In this document: positions 18,752 through 26,585 of the stretch, piece by piece
Layout of the letters: each line of letters starts with the position of its first letter
How positions within the stretch are numbered: position 1 is the first letter of the stretch
From: Chrysochromulina tobinii
Taxonomy: Eukaryota; Haptophyta; Prymnesiales; Chrysochromulinaceae
Direction: 5' to 3'
Length of the DNA: 28,675 bases
Assembly (NCBI GenBank): GCA_001275005.1
Contig: JWZX01002768.1
Span: 1 to 28,675, forward strand
Translations under genes and position numbers: made by a program
The notes under the pieces: generated by a model
What the model was told of the DNA's origin: nothing
Database searches by the model: none
What the model saw: only the letters and a program-made list of their open reading frames with translations

Positions 18752-19865
18752 TCACTCGGCAGCGGGCGTGTACGCGATTGGCTCCCGCAGCTCCTTGGTG
18801 TTCCGTCCCTTGTACCAGTCCTGAATGTCGCGTGGCGCATTCTTCAGCGCGCGGCTGCCGTGCTTGTACGAGAAGATGCAGCCTTCATACACGTGGCCAG
18901 GCAGCTGCTTCCAATACGCCCACTGTGGGATGATCTTGAGGCCCTCCTCGCCGCGGACCTGTACGGAGCGGCACACGTTGTCATTGAGGGTCGCATAGGC
19001 CACACGAGGTACGCGAGGCATAGTGGGGGACGGGGAGTGGGGGGAGCGAAGCTGGGATTGGGAAGGGAGGATAGCTAGCGGCCCTGATGGCTATTGCCGA
19101 GCGGGTATATGGGCCCCTCACACGCACCTTGTAGTTGTACACTGAGCCTCCGACGAAGTAGACGAAACACGAGACGCCCATCAAGATGATACTGATCCAG
19201 CCCGCGCTGAGGGGCAGCGGCTGGAGGACACACGCGCCGCTCGTGCGGACCACCACCGTGTACGTGATCACTGAGGCGGAAGTGGACTCTGTCCCGCTGA
19301 CAGCCTGCGGATAGTTCACGGACCAATCGCACTCGAACTGCATGACATATTGCCGCTGCAGGCCGTTAGAGCCGCCACGCGCAGGGTCGCCACCACTGAA
19401 TGTGATCTGCGCACCGCCTTTGATGTCGTTTGGATTCTGCAGACTCCAGACGTGGTTGCTCAGATGGCCCGGGGCGACGCACTTTGCACCGTTCTGGTAT
19501 ACGTCGATCGCGGCTGGATTCGATATGCAAGGTGGGCTTGCTGAGTCGCAGGCATAGCTGCCTTGACCGCACATCACGGTGGGCGGCCTGCAGATGCGCG
19601 TGTAAATGTCGCCGGTGATGGCGCCGGCCTGATTCTTGACGGCCACACGCAGATTGCCCGTTAGAGCTTCATCGGCCAAACGAAGATCATAGTAGATCTC
19701 AGGCTGACTTGCATCCGGGGTGAATGTGCACATCATGGTAGCCTCTGGAGGTGGTGGGCTAGGAGGCGGTGGCGAGTTGAATATAACCTGTGCCGATACG
19801 AGCGTCCATGCTTGCAGCAGCGAGAACAGCCGCAGGCCTCTCGTAGCTGCCGGCCTCGCCGACAT
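18752..19865 (-). CDS. MRH/Atg27-like type I membrane protein (two exons)
   Basis: Exon 1 is 19865-19128 and exon 2 is 18958-18752, giving 314 residues. The ATG at 19863-19865 starts a signal peptide (LRLFSLLQAWTLVSAQ), followed by a Pro-rich spacer. Residues about 45-215 form a Cys-containing lumenal domain (CTFTPDAS, YYDLRLADEAL, GLQRQYVMQFECD, ITYTVVVRTSGAC) whose layout fits the mannose-6-phosphate-receptor-homology/Atg27 group. The key sugar-binding residues cannot be assigned with confidence. Residues 222-242 are a transmembrane helix (GWISIILMGVSCFVYFVGG), then YNYKVRGEEG and a tail with IIPQWAYWKQLP, YEGCIFS and DWYKGRN. The likely role is a cargo-sorting or autophagy-related receptor cycling between Golgi and endosomes. 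The tail resembles that of the SUEL lectin at 4846-5526. Confidence 0.78.
18959..19127 (-). other. Intron of the MRH-like gene
   Basis: This 169-nt phase-0 intron runs from donor AAG|GTGCGTGTG to acceptor CCGTACAG|GTC. Joining gives YNYK-VRGEEG, which aligns with the intronless lectin gene's YKVRREG, a strong argument for these sites. Confidence 0.8.
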
Positions 19866-20333
19866 GCTGTTGTACAACACAACGCGCTGTACATGTCAAT
19901 CTTCTCGGTCCCTTGGTGACCCCCGCGGCCCAAATCGGTTCCACAGAACGCTTTCGCCCATAAGTCGGTCCGTGTGCCTGCAGCGCACATGGACGCGACA
20001 TGCAGCGTGCGGGTTTATCCCTAGGGGTTAGGTGCAGGGGTTAGGGGAGGTGGCGTTAATATGAAATATCTTTGGACTTCCCTTTGCCATGGCCCATGCA
20101 TGATGCTTGATGGATTTCGAGTTGGCATTTGCACACACCACACAAATGTAGGATTCTAGGATTCCTACCCTGATTTCAAGCTGTGAGTTAGCTGAGTGCG
20201 GACACACGACCGCTGGGAACAAGGCCGAAAATGTATAATGTTGCGAAAATTCAAGCGAAAATCTTACGAAAATCAAAATGCGGTGCGCACTGTCGACTCA
20301 CTGGCTGCAAGGTTGGCGACTGCGAGGTGAATT
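19866..20333. other. Intergenic spacer with telomere-like G-rich stretch
   Basis: This 468-base spacer lies between two minus-strand genes and holds the 5' region of the MRH-like gene. At 20024-20049 it has GGGGTTAGG-type words resembling TTAGGG telomere repeats. At 20235-20280 there is an A-rich stretch with repeated CGAAAAT words. No gene is supported. Confidence 0.55.
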
Positions 20334-22025
20334 TCAGTTACATTTCGTGGTGGTGGTCTCGTGACGCATTGTTTCACCCTGAGGCTGCCACTCCTCTGCA
20401 TGCCAATCGAGGGCCCCTCCATCGCCCTCGAGAAACGTCGTGCACATATCCCATCCTGCTCCGCCAAGGGCTGCTTCGACGCTGGGCCACGTCCGCTGTG
20501 CCTCGAGCGCGCACTCATACAGAATCCGTTGGTGCAAACTCGCGCCTTGGCCGCCAGCCTCGACGACCAACGGGAGCACATTTGGTGCCATCGCCAGGCG
20601 CCGGCGGACCAAACTCGCGTGCCAAAACGCACGAAGGTGGTCCGCAATTGGGGCGTCGCGTGTGTACCAGAGCGCCACAATGAAGCCGCCTTTGCCGCCC
20701 GGATCCACCCCGCGAGCGAGAGTGGCCAACGCGTAGCCGCGGTACCACGAGGCGTGCCACAGTGTCCGCGATGGTTCAAGGGGCTCCCTCGCCATGCGAG
20801 CGGCGTTGCCCGCAGGCAGTGCCGCCGCGGCAGCGCCCGCTGCATCGGAGCCGGCCGCTGCTGCCCGCGCCGCTTGTACCAGAGGCCATGCGGCGTGCAG
20901 GTGGCTGCTAGTGTCGGTCGTCACAACGCTCCCTGTGAAGAGAGGCTGCAGCAGTAGTGTGCCCGGCAGTATGGAGCGGTACGGCAGTGTGAAACTCTCC
21001 TCTGCACCCACCGCCTCGGGCGATGGTGCCACGAGTTCGAGCACGGGCAAGGGCCGCGTTGCGGGGCCTGATGCAGCTGCGGCTGCCTTGGCCGCCGGTG
21101 GCGGCGCTGGCTCTGAATGTGAAGCGTCCACTTGGGACAGGAGCGCGGCATACACACGCTCGCACCGTTGCACGTTCAGCGTGCTCAGCACGACGAGCTG
21201 GGTCGACGCATGCATCGAGCAGCATGAGATTGCCGACAGCGGCAGCATCACGCCAATGACGTGCAGTGGCTCGGGCCCTACAACCCACGCCACCGCCGCG
21301 CCAGCCGCCGTACCGAACAGCGACATGAGCTTGCCCTGCGTCTGGCCCGCTCGCACGCAGTCGGCGAGGTTGCCGCGTTTGGCAAAGGACGACATGACGC
21401 GGGCGCGCGCAGATACTTGCGCTAAATTGGCGATCGAAGACGTTGCGCTCGAGAGCGAGGCCATCACGAAAAAGTGCTGTGGCACCAGCGGCATCAGCAC
21501 CGCTATCAGGTCGGCAAGCGTCAGAGCGAGGGTCGACTGGAAGCGGTAGCGCTTCGCGTCGGCATCGAAGCGCGTGTTGACACCCGCCGCATAGATTATT
21601 GCACCAACGTGGCCGACGCCGTCCTTGAGGATCCACTGCACCGCGGCGGCCATCGGGATGGCACCTGCTCCTAGCCCAATGGTGAAGAGTGCTGCCTGCG
21701 TCGCGAGCACAGACTGGATGCGTCCCGATAGTAGCCCGACGCAGGTCCAGGCGACGTACCGCGGGTAGCTCGGCGTGACTGAGGCCGGGTAGCCGCTCGG
21801 AAGCATGCTGACTGCGATGTAATCCCAGGCGCGCTCGGGCAGTGCGGGTGGCGTCGAGACGGCAGCAAGCTTGCTCTCTTTGTCGACGGCGACCATCTGC
21901 CACCCGCGTCCCGGAACACACTGACGTAGAGGCGAGTGCAGCCATCGACGCTTCTGCTGTGGCACCTGCTGGCGGAGCGGCCACGGGCAAGGAGCTCTCG
22001 CGGCGCGGCGTAATCCACTACGCAT
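20334..22025 (-). CDS. RUS / DUF647 family protein
   Basis: This single-exon gene encodes 563 residues from ATG 22023-22025. The first 47 residues are Arg/Gln/Pro-rich with no acidic residue, which fits an organelle-targeting peptide. Residues about 70-300 match the ROOT UVB SENSITIVE / DUF647 family: ASVTPSYPRYVAWTC, IQSVLATQAALFTIGLGAGA, WILKDGVGHVG (131-141), FDADAKRYRFQSTLALTLAD, and an FAKRGNLADCVRAGQTQGKL segment. Several hydrophobic helices are present. After an Ala-rich spacer, the C-terminal third (for example YRGYALATLARG and GGFIVALWYTRDAP) is the variable region of the family. In plants these proteins act in early seedling UV-B responses and vitamin-B6-linked processes; the biochemical activity is not established. 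Organelle location is inference. Confidence 0.9.
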   Translation of the reverse strand: MRSGLRRAARAPCPWPLRQQVPQQKRRWLHSPLRQCVPGRGWQMVAVDKESKLAAVSTPPALPERAWDYIAVSMLPSGYPASVTPSYPRYVAWTCVGLLSGRIQSVLATQAALFTIGLGAGAIPMAAAVQWILKDGVGHVGAIIYAAGVNTRFDADAKRYRFQSTLALTLADLIAVLMPLVPQHFFVMASLSSATSSIANLAQVSARARVMSSFAKRGNLADCVRAGQTQGKLMSLFGTAAGAAVAWVVGPEPLHVIGVMLPLSAISCCSMHASTQLVVLSTLNVQRCERVYAALLSQVDASHSEPAPPPAAKAAAAASGPATRPLPVLELVAPSPEAVGAEESFTLPYRSILPGTLLLQPLFTGSVVTTDTSSHLHAAWPLVQAARAAAAGSDAAGAAAAALPAGNAARMAREPLEPSRTLWHASWYRGYALATLARGVDPGGKGGFIVALWYTRDAPIADHLRAFWHASLVRRRLAMAPNVLPLVVEAGGQGASLHQRILYECALEAQRTWPSVEAALGGAGWDMCTTFLEGDGGALDWHAEEWQPQGETMRHETTTTKCN

Positions 22026-22048
22026 GTCGTGTGAAGATTGTGGAGATA

Positions 22049-22104
22049 GTCAAGTCAAGTCAAGTCAAGTCAAGTCAAGTCAAGTTAAGTCAAGTCAAGT
22101 CAAG
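22049..22104. repeat. (CAAGT)n pentanucleotide microsatellite
   Basis: About eleven units of CAAGT occur with one TAAGT variant. They begin 24 bases upstream of the RUS-family start codon, so they lie in its 5' untranslated region or promoter. Confidence 0.95.
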
Positions 22105-22340
22105 CTCCCCTGCTGGCTTCCGGAGCACATTCGATAGGCTTCCGTATGGTTGTCTGTTGTTTATGTATAGACTTGACTGGCGTATTAGTAACTCGTGGCG
22201 TGTGATTTCGTGTGATTTCGAATAAAGGAGGTTACACACCGAGTATCTAGAGAATGAACAGTTTGACCGAAGCATCCCCTCTCCCACAGTTTTGCACAGA
22301 GAACTTGACAAGATGGAAGTACTCCATACCACACACAATG

Positions 22341-22515
22341 CTTGTTCTCAGCACTGAGTGTCCGGAGTCATACCAGCACTGAGTGCCAAGTGCTTTGAGA
22401 GTATGACTGCACTCAGTGCTGAATGCACTCAAGTGCTCTGAATTTTTAGTGCATCAAATGCTGAGTGCTTCACGGGTGCAGAGCATTCAAGAAAAGAGTG
22501 CTTTGAATGCTTTGC
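22341..22515. repeat. Left cluster of GCACTCAG/CTGAGTGC words
   Basis: Many overlapping copies of AGTGCT, GCACTGAGTG and related words occur. They include the near-palindrome GCACTCAGTGCTGAATGC at 22409-22426. The right cluster at 23401-23535 uses the same 18-base motif. Confidence 0.8.
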
Positions 22516-22862
22516 GCCAGGTGTTAAGTAGGTGTTAATAGGTCGACAAACTGACAGCTGTGACGTTTGGCGATCGACCCGACGAACTCAAACTCCATCG
22601 TCAAACACAAACTCTATGTGACGAACAAAACCGGGGGAAAATTCCGTACAACTTCGCTTTGAAACTACAGTACCACCTCTCCACACGCGCACTCTGTCGT
22701 CGCTGTCGCCACCTCCATGGCCACCGCTGGAACAGCTGCGCACCCTATGCGCGACATATGAGCGCACCCGCGTACGTCAGCGCACGACAACTGTGTGCAA
22801 GCGGTGTGGGATCGAATCGAGGCAAACCCTCACCTTAGCGTGAGCCGTGACACGGCAGCGTC

Positions 22863-23306
22863 ATGGCTTTTGAAGACCGCATCGTGGTGTCTGATGTCTG
22901 CTGTCTCAGCATCCTCGTGCTCGACTCTCGCGCTTGTGCTCATGCGGCTTGGTTTGATTGTTCTGCCCTGATCCGTCTCGGATACGTCTCGGACTGGTGC
23001 TTCCTACTCGCCTCACTCACCTTGCAGCTCAAGGACGTCGTACTTGATCTCAAATCGCATCGTTTGATTGTCGGCACTCGGCAGGCGCCAAAAGCAGACT
23101 CGGGCCTGCCCGCCACGCAGCGCCGCGCAACGGCAGCGACCGTACCGGATGTGTCTATGGTACTTACGGATGTCTTCCGGGAACGCCACTCCAAGAGCAG
23201 CTGGACGTTAGTCCCATCCGCGATCCGACACCCTTTTCGCCATCAATTTTACATGGAGGTTGGAGGGTACATCTGCGCTCCGCGCTGCCGCGCACTGCGA
23301 TACTGA
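22863..23306 (+). CDS. Doubtful open frame in the gene desert
   Basis: This frame opens at ATG 22863 and encodes 147 residues (MAFEDRIVVSDVCCLSILV start). It has a hydrophobic N-terminal half and no recognised motif. A different frame over the same DNA reads VWDRIEANPHLSVSRDT at 22804-22854, so the interval may instead be the decayed remnant of a mobile element. It could equally be chance. Confidence 0.15.
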   Translation: MAFEDRIVVSDVCCLSILVLDSRACAHAAWFDCSALIRLGYVSDWCFLLASLTLQLKDVVLDLKSHRLIVGTRQAPKADSGLPATQRRATAATVPDVSMVLTDVFRERHSKSSWTLVPSAIRHPFRHQFYMEVGGYICAPRCRALRY

Positions 23307-23398
23307 GGACTCCGAGGAGGAGGAGGAAGAGCAGGGGGAGGATGGGGGGGAAGTAAGGGGGGAAGAGGAGGTCAGGAGGAGGAGGAAGGGGAGTAAGA
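23305..23398. repeat. Polypurine tract
   Basis: About 94 bases on the plus strand are almost entirely A and G, built on GGAGGA, GGGGAGG and GGAAG words, with only about six pyrimidines. Such tracts can form triplex structures. Confidence 0.85.
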
Positions 23399-23400
23399 TG

Positions 23401-23535
23401 CATGCACTGTGTTTTCAGATGCTCGTCTGTGTCATAGCACTCAGTGCTGAGTGCTTGTCATGTTCATTGCATTCAGTGCTGAGTGCAAGCTCAGTGCTTC
23501 ATTCCTAGAGTGCACTCAGTGCCAAATGCTTTCAG
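23401..23535. repeat. Right cluster of GCACTCAG/CTGAGTGC words
   Basis: It contains GCACTCAGTGCTGAGTGC at 23437-23454 and GCATTCAGTGCTGAGTGC at 23469-23486, each with 8- or near-8-base inverted arms around a TG spacer. The words are the same as in the cluster about 1 kb to the left. Confidence 0.8.
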
Positions 23536-23601
23536 ATCTAGCTGTTTTTACGTCAAACAGAGAATGCGCAAAGCATTGTGTGTGGTGTGGGACCCTGCAG
23601 C

Positions 23602-23683
23602 TCAGTAACGTAATATGTGGGACTGACTCACGGTGCCGAGGTTCAGTAACGTAATATGTGGGACTGACTCACGGTGCCGAGGT
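23602..23683. repeat. Perfect 41-bp tandem duplication
   Basis: Two identical adjacent 41-base units (23602-23642 and 23643-23683) start with TCAGTAACGTAATATGTGGG. Identity suggests a recent event. Confidence 0.93.
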
Positions 23684-24121
23684 CGACAGTGACTGCCGAC
23701 AGTGTCCCCCGACAGCCGATCTGTCGTTTTACATTTCCCGAACCCCCCCCCATTCCGCTTGTCGTTTCACCTGTGTGTGAGTGTGTCGCGTTGTACCGGT
23801 GCGTTCCCTGTGGGATCTTCCGTGGAACGTGATTCCTCGGAGTGGTCACGCGTGCGAAGCGCCGCGGGTAGTGTTGCGCGGGTTTGTCGTCTTACCCCTC
23901 TTTGCTCAAGGACAACACTATGTCTTCTATCTCTCCTGCACCACAGGGGGAGGTGGATCAGTCTCACTCATCACGGGTACGCTGGTACGTAGCTACGTAC
24001 ATGTAGCGTTCGAGATAAGTCGGACTAAAGTCACTTAATAAGTGGGTCAGCATCAGCTGCTCCATAGATCCGTCGCGTCAGGCAGCGCCTGGCATCCGAT
24101 CCGTGTTATATCCAGTTCCAA

Positions 24122-24496
24122 TCATGCTATATGAACCCTATATATCGTCAAGCTCAACACAGGCGCGGGCCCGCGCTCCATGCGCCGAAAACGAAACAAA
24201 GCACTAAGCAGCGATAAAACACACACAAACACGGGCGCCGCGACCGGGGTAGAGGTGTGGGTAGTAGCGTTGTAGGTTGGCTTATAGGCAGCGTGCGCCA
24301 TGCCTCTCTGTATGCGTGGCCAACCGTCAGCCGAGCGGACGGCGGACATCCCGATAGCGCCGAACGACGCGAGTAGTAGTACGAGGGCGTGCGTACACGA
24401 CGCGACGACCACGGACCGAGCGGACAGTGCGCGAGAACATGCATTTATTTCAATATCCCGCGTGGGGCCGACACGCATCTCATCATCTTGATACAT
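24122..24496 (-). CDS. Doubtful small membrane-protein-like frame
   Basis: This frame opens at ATG 24494-24496 and encodes 124 residues with two hydrophobic stretches (ALVLLLASFGAIGMS and APVFVCVLSLLSALF). It lies downstream of the FabI gene on the same strand and may simply be its 3' flank. No family is recognised. Confidence 0.15.
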   Translation of the reverse strand: MYQDDEMRVGPTRDIEINACSRALSARSVVVASCTHALVLLLASFGAIGMSAVRSADGWPRIQRGMAHAAYKPTYNATTHTSTPVAAPVFVCVLSLLSALFRFRRMERGPAPVLSLTIYRVHIA

Positions 24497-24708
24497 ACAC
24501 CCAGCAGACGACGAGACAATCCGGCGGCGTTTGGACTTGTTGTCGCGCTTCGGCCTTCGCGCGGCGCGGTCGTCCCATGAAAACGAGCGTCAGAGCGCTG
24601 AGTCCGCCCAGCTACCCATGCGCACCTTCGGCCGCCAGCAGCGACCGCACTCAGGTCGGTGCAACTTTCGCCTCTGTCGTCTTCGGCGGCATGGCGGCAG
24701 ATCCCGCT

Positions 24709-26269
24709 TTACGCGCCACTCACCTGATCGACTGCGACCGCCTGCACCATACCCATGGCATGCATGCCGTTGTCCACGTACATCGTGTGGCCGGTCACCG
24801 CGGCCGCGAGGGGCGAGCACAAGAACGCGCCGGTCCGGCCGACGTCATCGGCCGTCAAGTCCCTCTTCACCGGAGCGTTCTCGTAGCAGTAGTCGATGGC
24901 GACCTCGATGAAGGGCTTGGGGCCGCCCTTGCTGATGGCACTCGCGGCACGACTCTTGAGAGGGCCCGCGGAGATGGTGTTGACGCGGATGCCGTACTTC
25001 TGGCCCGCCTCCCACGCCAGGGTGCGCGTGTCGCTCTCGAGCTGAGCCTTGGCCGACGACATGCCGCCGCCGTAGCCGGGGATGACCTTTTCGGAGGCGA
25101 AGTAGGTCAGCGAAAGCACCGAGCCGCCCTCGTTCATGAAGGGCGCAAAGTGCTGCACGAGCGACACCATCGAGTACGCGGAGGCGGACGAAGCCGCGAG
25201 GTAGCCACGGCGTGACGTCTCGAGGAGGGGCTTCGTCACCTGTGGGGAAGGGGGGCGCCGTGGTGAGCACTTGCATGCACGACGACGTTTCGAGGAGGGG
25301 CTTCGTCACCTCGGGGCCGTTAGCCAGCGAGTGCACCAGGATATCGATCTTGGGGTAGTCAGCCTTGACCTTGGCGGCGCACTCGCTGATGGTGAAGCTA
25401 TCGAGGCCCGCGTACCGCTTGTTGGTCTTCACGTCCTCGGGCACGTCCGCGGGCGTGTCGAAGACGGCGTCGAGCGGGTAGACCTTGGCAATCTCCATCT
25501 TCGAGCCGTCAGCCAAGATCATATCCTCGTCGAACTGCGAGCAGCAGAGAGGCAGACCGGTAACGCGAGGTCAGGGGTGCGCGGGAAGGGGTGCAGAGAG
25601 CCGCGCAGAGAGCCGCGCAGCGGGTACGGGCAGCACAGCAGCATCGCCCCGAGGGTGCTCTTGCATGCATCCGAGCGCGATGCAGATTCCGATGCAGATT
25701 CCCAGAATCTGCATCGCGCCCTGAAGCACTGCGTCCCAGCCCATTTCCCAGAGCCGCCCATCCGCGGGCGCGCCAACAGAGCCGCCCGTTCCAAAGGGAC
25801 CCAGCACCAAGGCCTCGACGCGGGCGGGCGCGCACCTTGCCGCTCGACAGCGACTTCTGGAAGATGCCGAGCACTGGCGGCCAGGTGCCGACCGTGATGG
25901 TCGCGCCAGCCTGCGCGAGCAGAGGGAGCGGGAAGAGAGAACGTCAGCTTGACGTGCCGTCCAGCAGCGACGGAGTGCGCTGGCGTGGAGCACGGCGCGC
26001 CAGGCGCGCCAGAGCTAGGCAGAAGGAGCTCGCTCACGGCGACGGCACACCTCAGCGAGCGCCTTGCAGATCGCCCAGCCGTAACCAGTCGAATCGCCCA
26101 CACCCGCGACGAACGCCGTCTTGCCCTTCAGATCGAGAGCAATTTTGTCGGCCATGGCTGGCGCGGCGGCGCGCTGCGCAGACAGACGGCTCTGCGCGAG
26201 GTTGCTGGCAGCGCCGTTGAAGGCCGCAGCGCCGCCGAGGCCGCAGATGACAAGAGTGGTGGCGCGCAT
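24709..26269 (-). CDS. fabI: Plastid enoyl-[acyl-carrier-protein] reductase (NADH)
   Basis: There are four exons (26269-26051, 25910-25836, 25534-25310, 25239-24709), all joined in phase 0, giving 349 residues. The enzyme reduces trans-2-enoyl-ACP in each cycle of plastid type II fatty-acid synthesis. The leader [17 protein letters not shown] is a signal peptide with an Ala-Phe cleavage site, followed by a transit-like stretch to about residue 39. The NAD-binding start is [13 protein letters not shown], and GTWPP with [10 protein letters not shown] is plant-like. Further plant-like blocks are [27 protein letters not shown] and [13 protein letters not shown]. Catalytic residues are Tyr219, Tyr229 and Lys237 (SLTYFASE and [11 protein letters not shown]). 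The C-terminal end is uncertain: a strong donor CAG|GTGAGT occurs at 24724/24723, so a last short exon is possible. The gene diverges from the pyruvate dehydrogenase kinase gene. Confidence 0.95.
25240..25309 (-). other. FabI intron 3 (tandem-duplication intron)
   Basis: This 70-nt phase-0 intron runs from donor CCCGAG|GTGACG to acceptor CCCCACAG|GTGACG. Its first 26 bases (25309-25284) match the first 26 bases of exon 4 (25239-25214) at 25 positions. Confidence 0.9.
25535..25835 (-). other. FabI intron 2, with inverted repeat
   Basis: This 301-nt intron runs from donor GGCAAG|GTGCGC to acceptor GCTCGCAG|TTC. It contains the words GCGATGCAGATTC (25677-25689), GATGCAGATTC (25691-25701) and the inverse GAATCTGCATCGC (25705-25717). 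Confidence 0.88.
25911..26050 (-). other. FabI intron 1
   Basis: This 140-nt phase-0 intron runs from donor GCTGAG|GTGTGC to acceptor GCTCGCGCAG|GCT. Joining gives the expected [14 protein letters not shown] of the Rossmann fold. Confidence 0.9.
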
Positions 26270-26585
26270 GGCTGCGATTGGAGTCTGTGCACGGCAAGGG
26301 ACGTGGAGGTGTGAGCGTTGTGCGCCATCAGGCGCCGCCTATGCCGTCTGAGGGGGGATGTGGGCCGAGGAGGGCGAGGAGGGGAGATCCCGGACATTGC
26401 GATCTCGTCGGCGCCGGATACCGCGCTCCGCGGAATTTGCGCGCTATTAAGAACAAACACTTTGCGTGTCGCTCACACGCAAGGCAACCTGCTCTCCATC
26501 GTGCCTCGTGAGAGAATTTTATCGCTCCTTTTCGTTCTGTCGACGGAGCCTCACGAAGCTCAGGACTAGCTCAGGTCAATCCGGC
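26270..26585. promoter_or_regulatory. Divergent upstream region of fabI and the PDK gene
   Basis: These 316 bases lie between ATG 26269 (-) and ATG 26586 (+). The PDK frame stays open back to 26466 without another ATG, so 5' exon sequence cannot be excluded. No clear TATA box is seen; CGCTATTAAGAAC at about 26441-26453 is the most AT-rich word. Confidence 0.45.

Larger units (their letters stand above)
22026..24708. other. Repeat-rich gene desert
   Basis: These roughly 2.7 kb carry no convincing gene and are less GC-rich than the flanks. They hold, in order: a (CAAGT)n microsatellite (22049-22104), a cluster of GCACTCAG/CTGAGTGC words (22341-22515), scattered short reading frames, a polypurine tract (23305-23398), a second GCACTCAG cluster (23401-23535), and a perfect 41-bp tandem duplication (23602-23683). 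A frame at 22863-23306 (+, 147 residues, ATG) and one at 24122-24496 (-, 124 residues, ATG, two hydrophobic stretches) are open but match nothing I recognise. Confidence 0.6.

Noticed and set aside
20908-21990. 360-residue minus-strand frame
   Set aside because: It is a frame-shifted shadow of the RUS-family gene, which has the recognisable DUF647 motifs.
22560-22838. 92-residue plus-strand frame in the gene desert
   Set aside because: It has a non-ATG start and shows no motif or context support.
22341-23535. CRISPR array
   Set aside because: The repeated words are irregular, overlapping and unevenly spaced, and the DNA is eukaryotic.
26466-26585. N-terminal 40-residue extension of PDK
   Set aside because: It starts at a GTG. 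The ATG at 26586 begins a good mitochondrial presequence.
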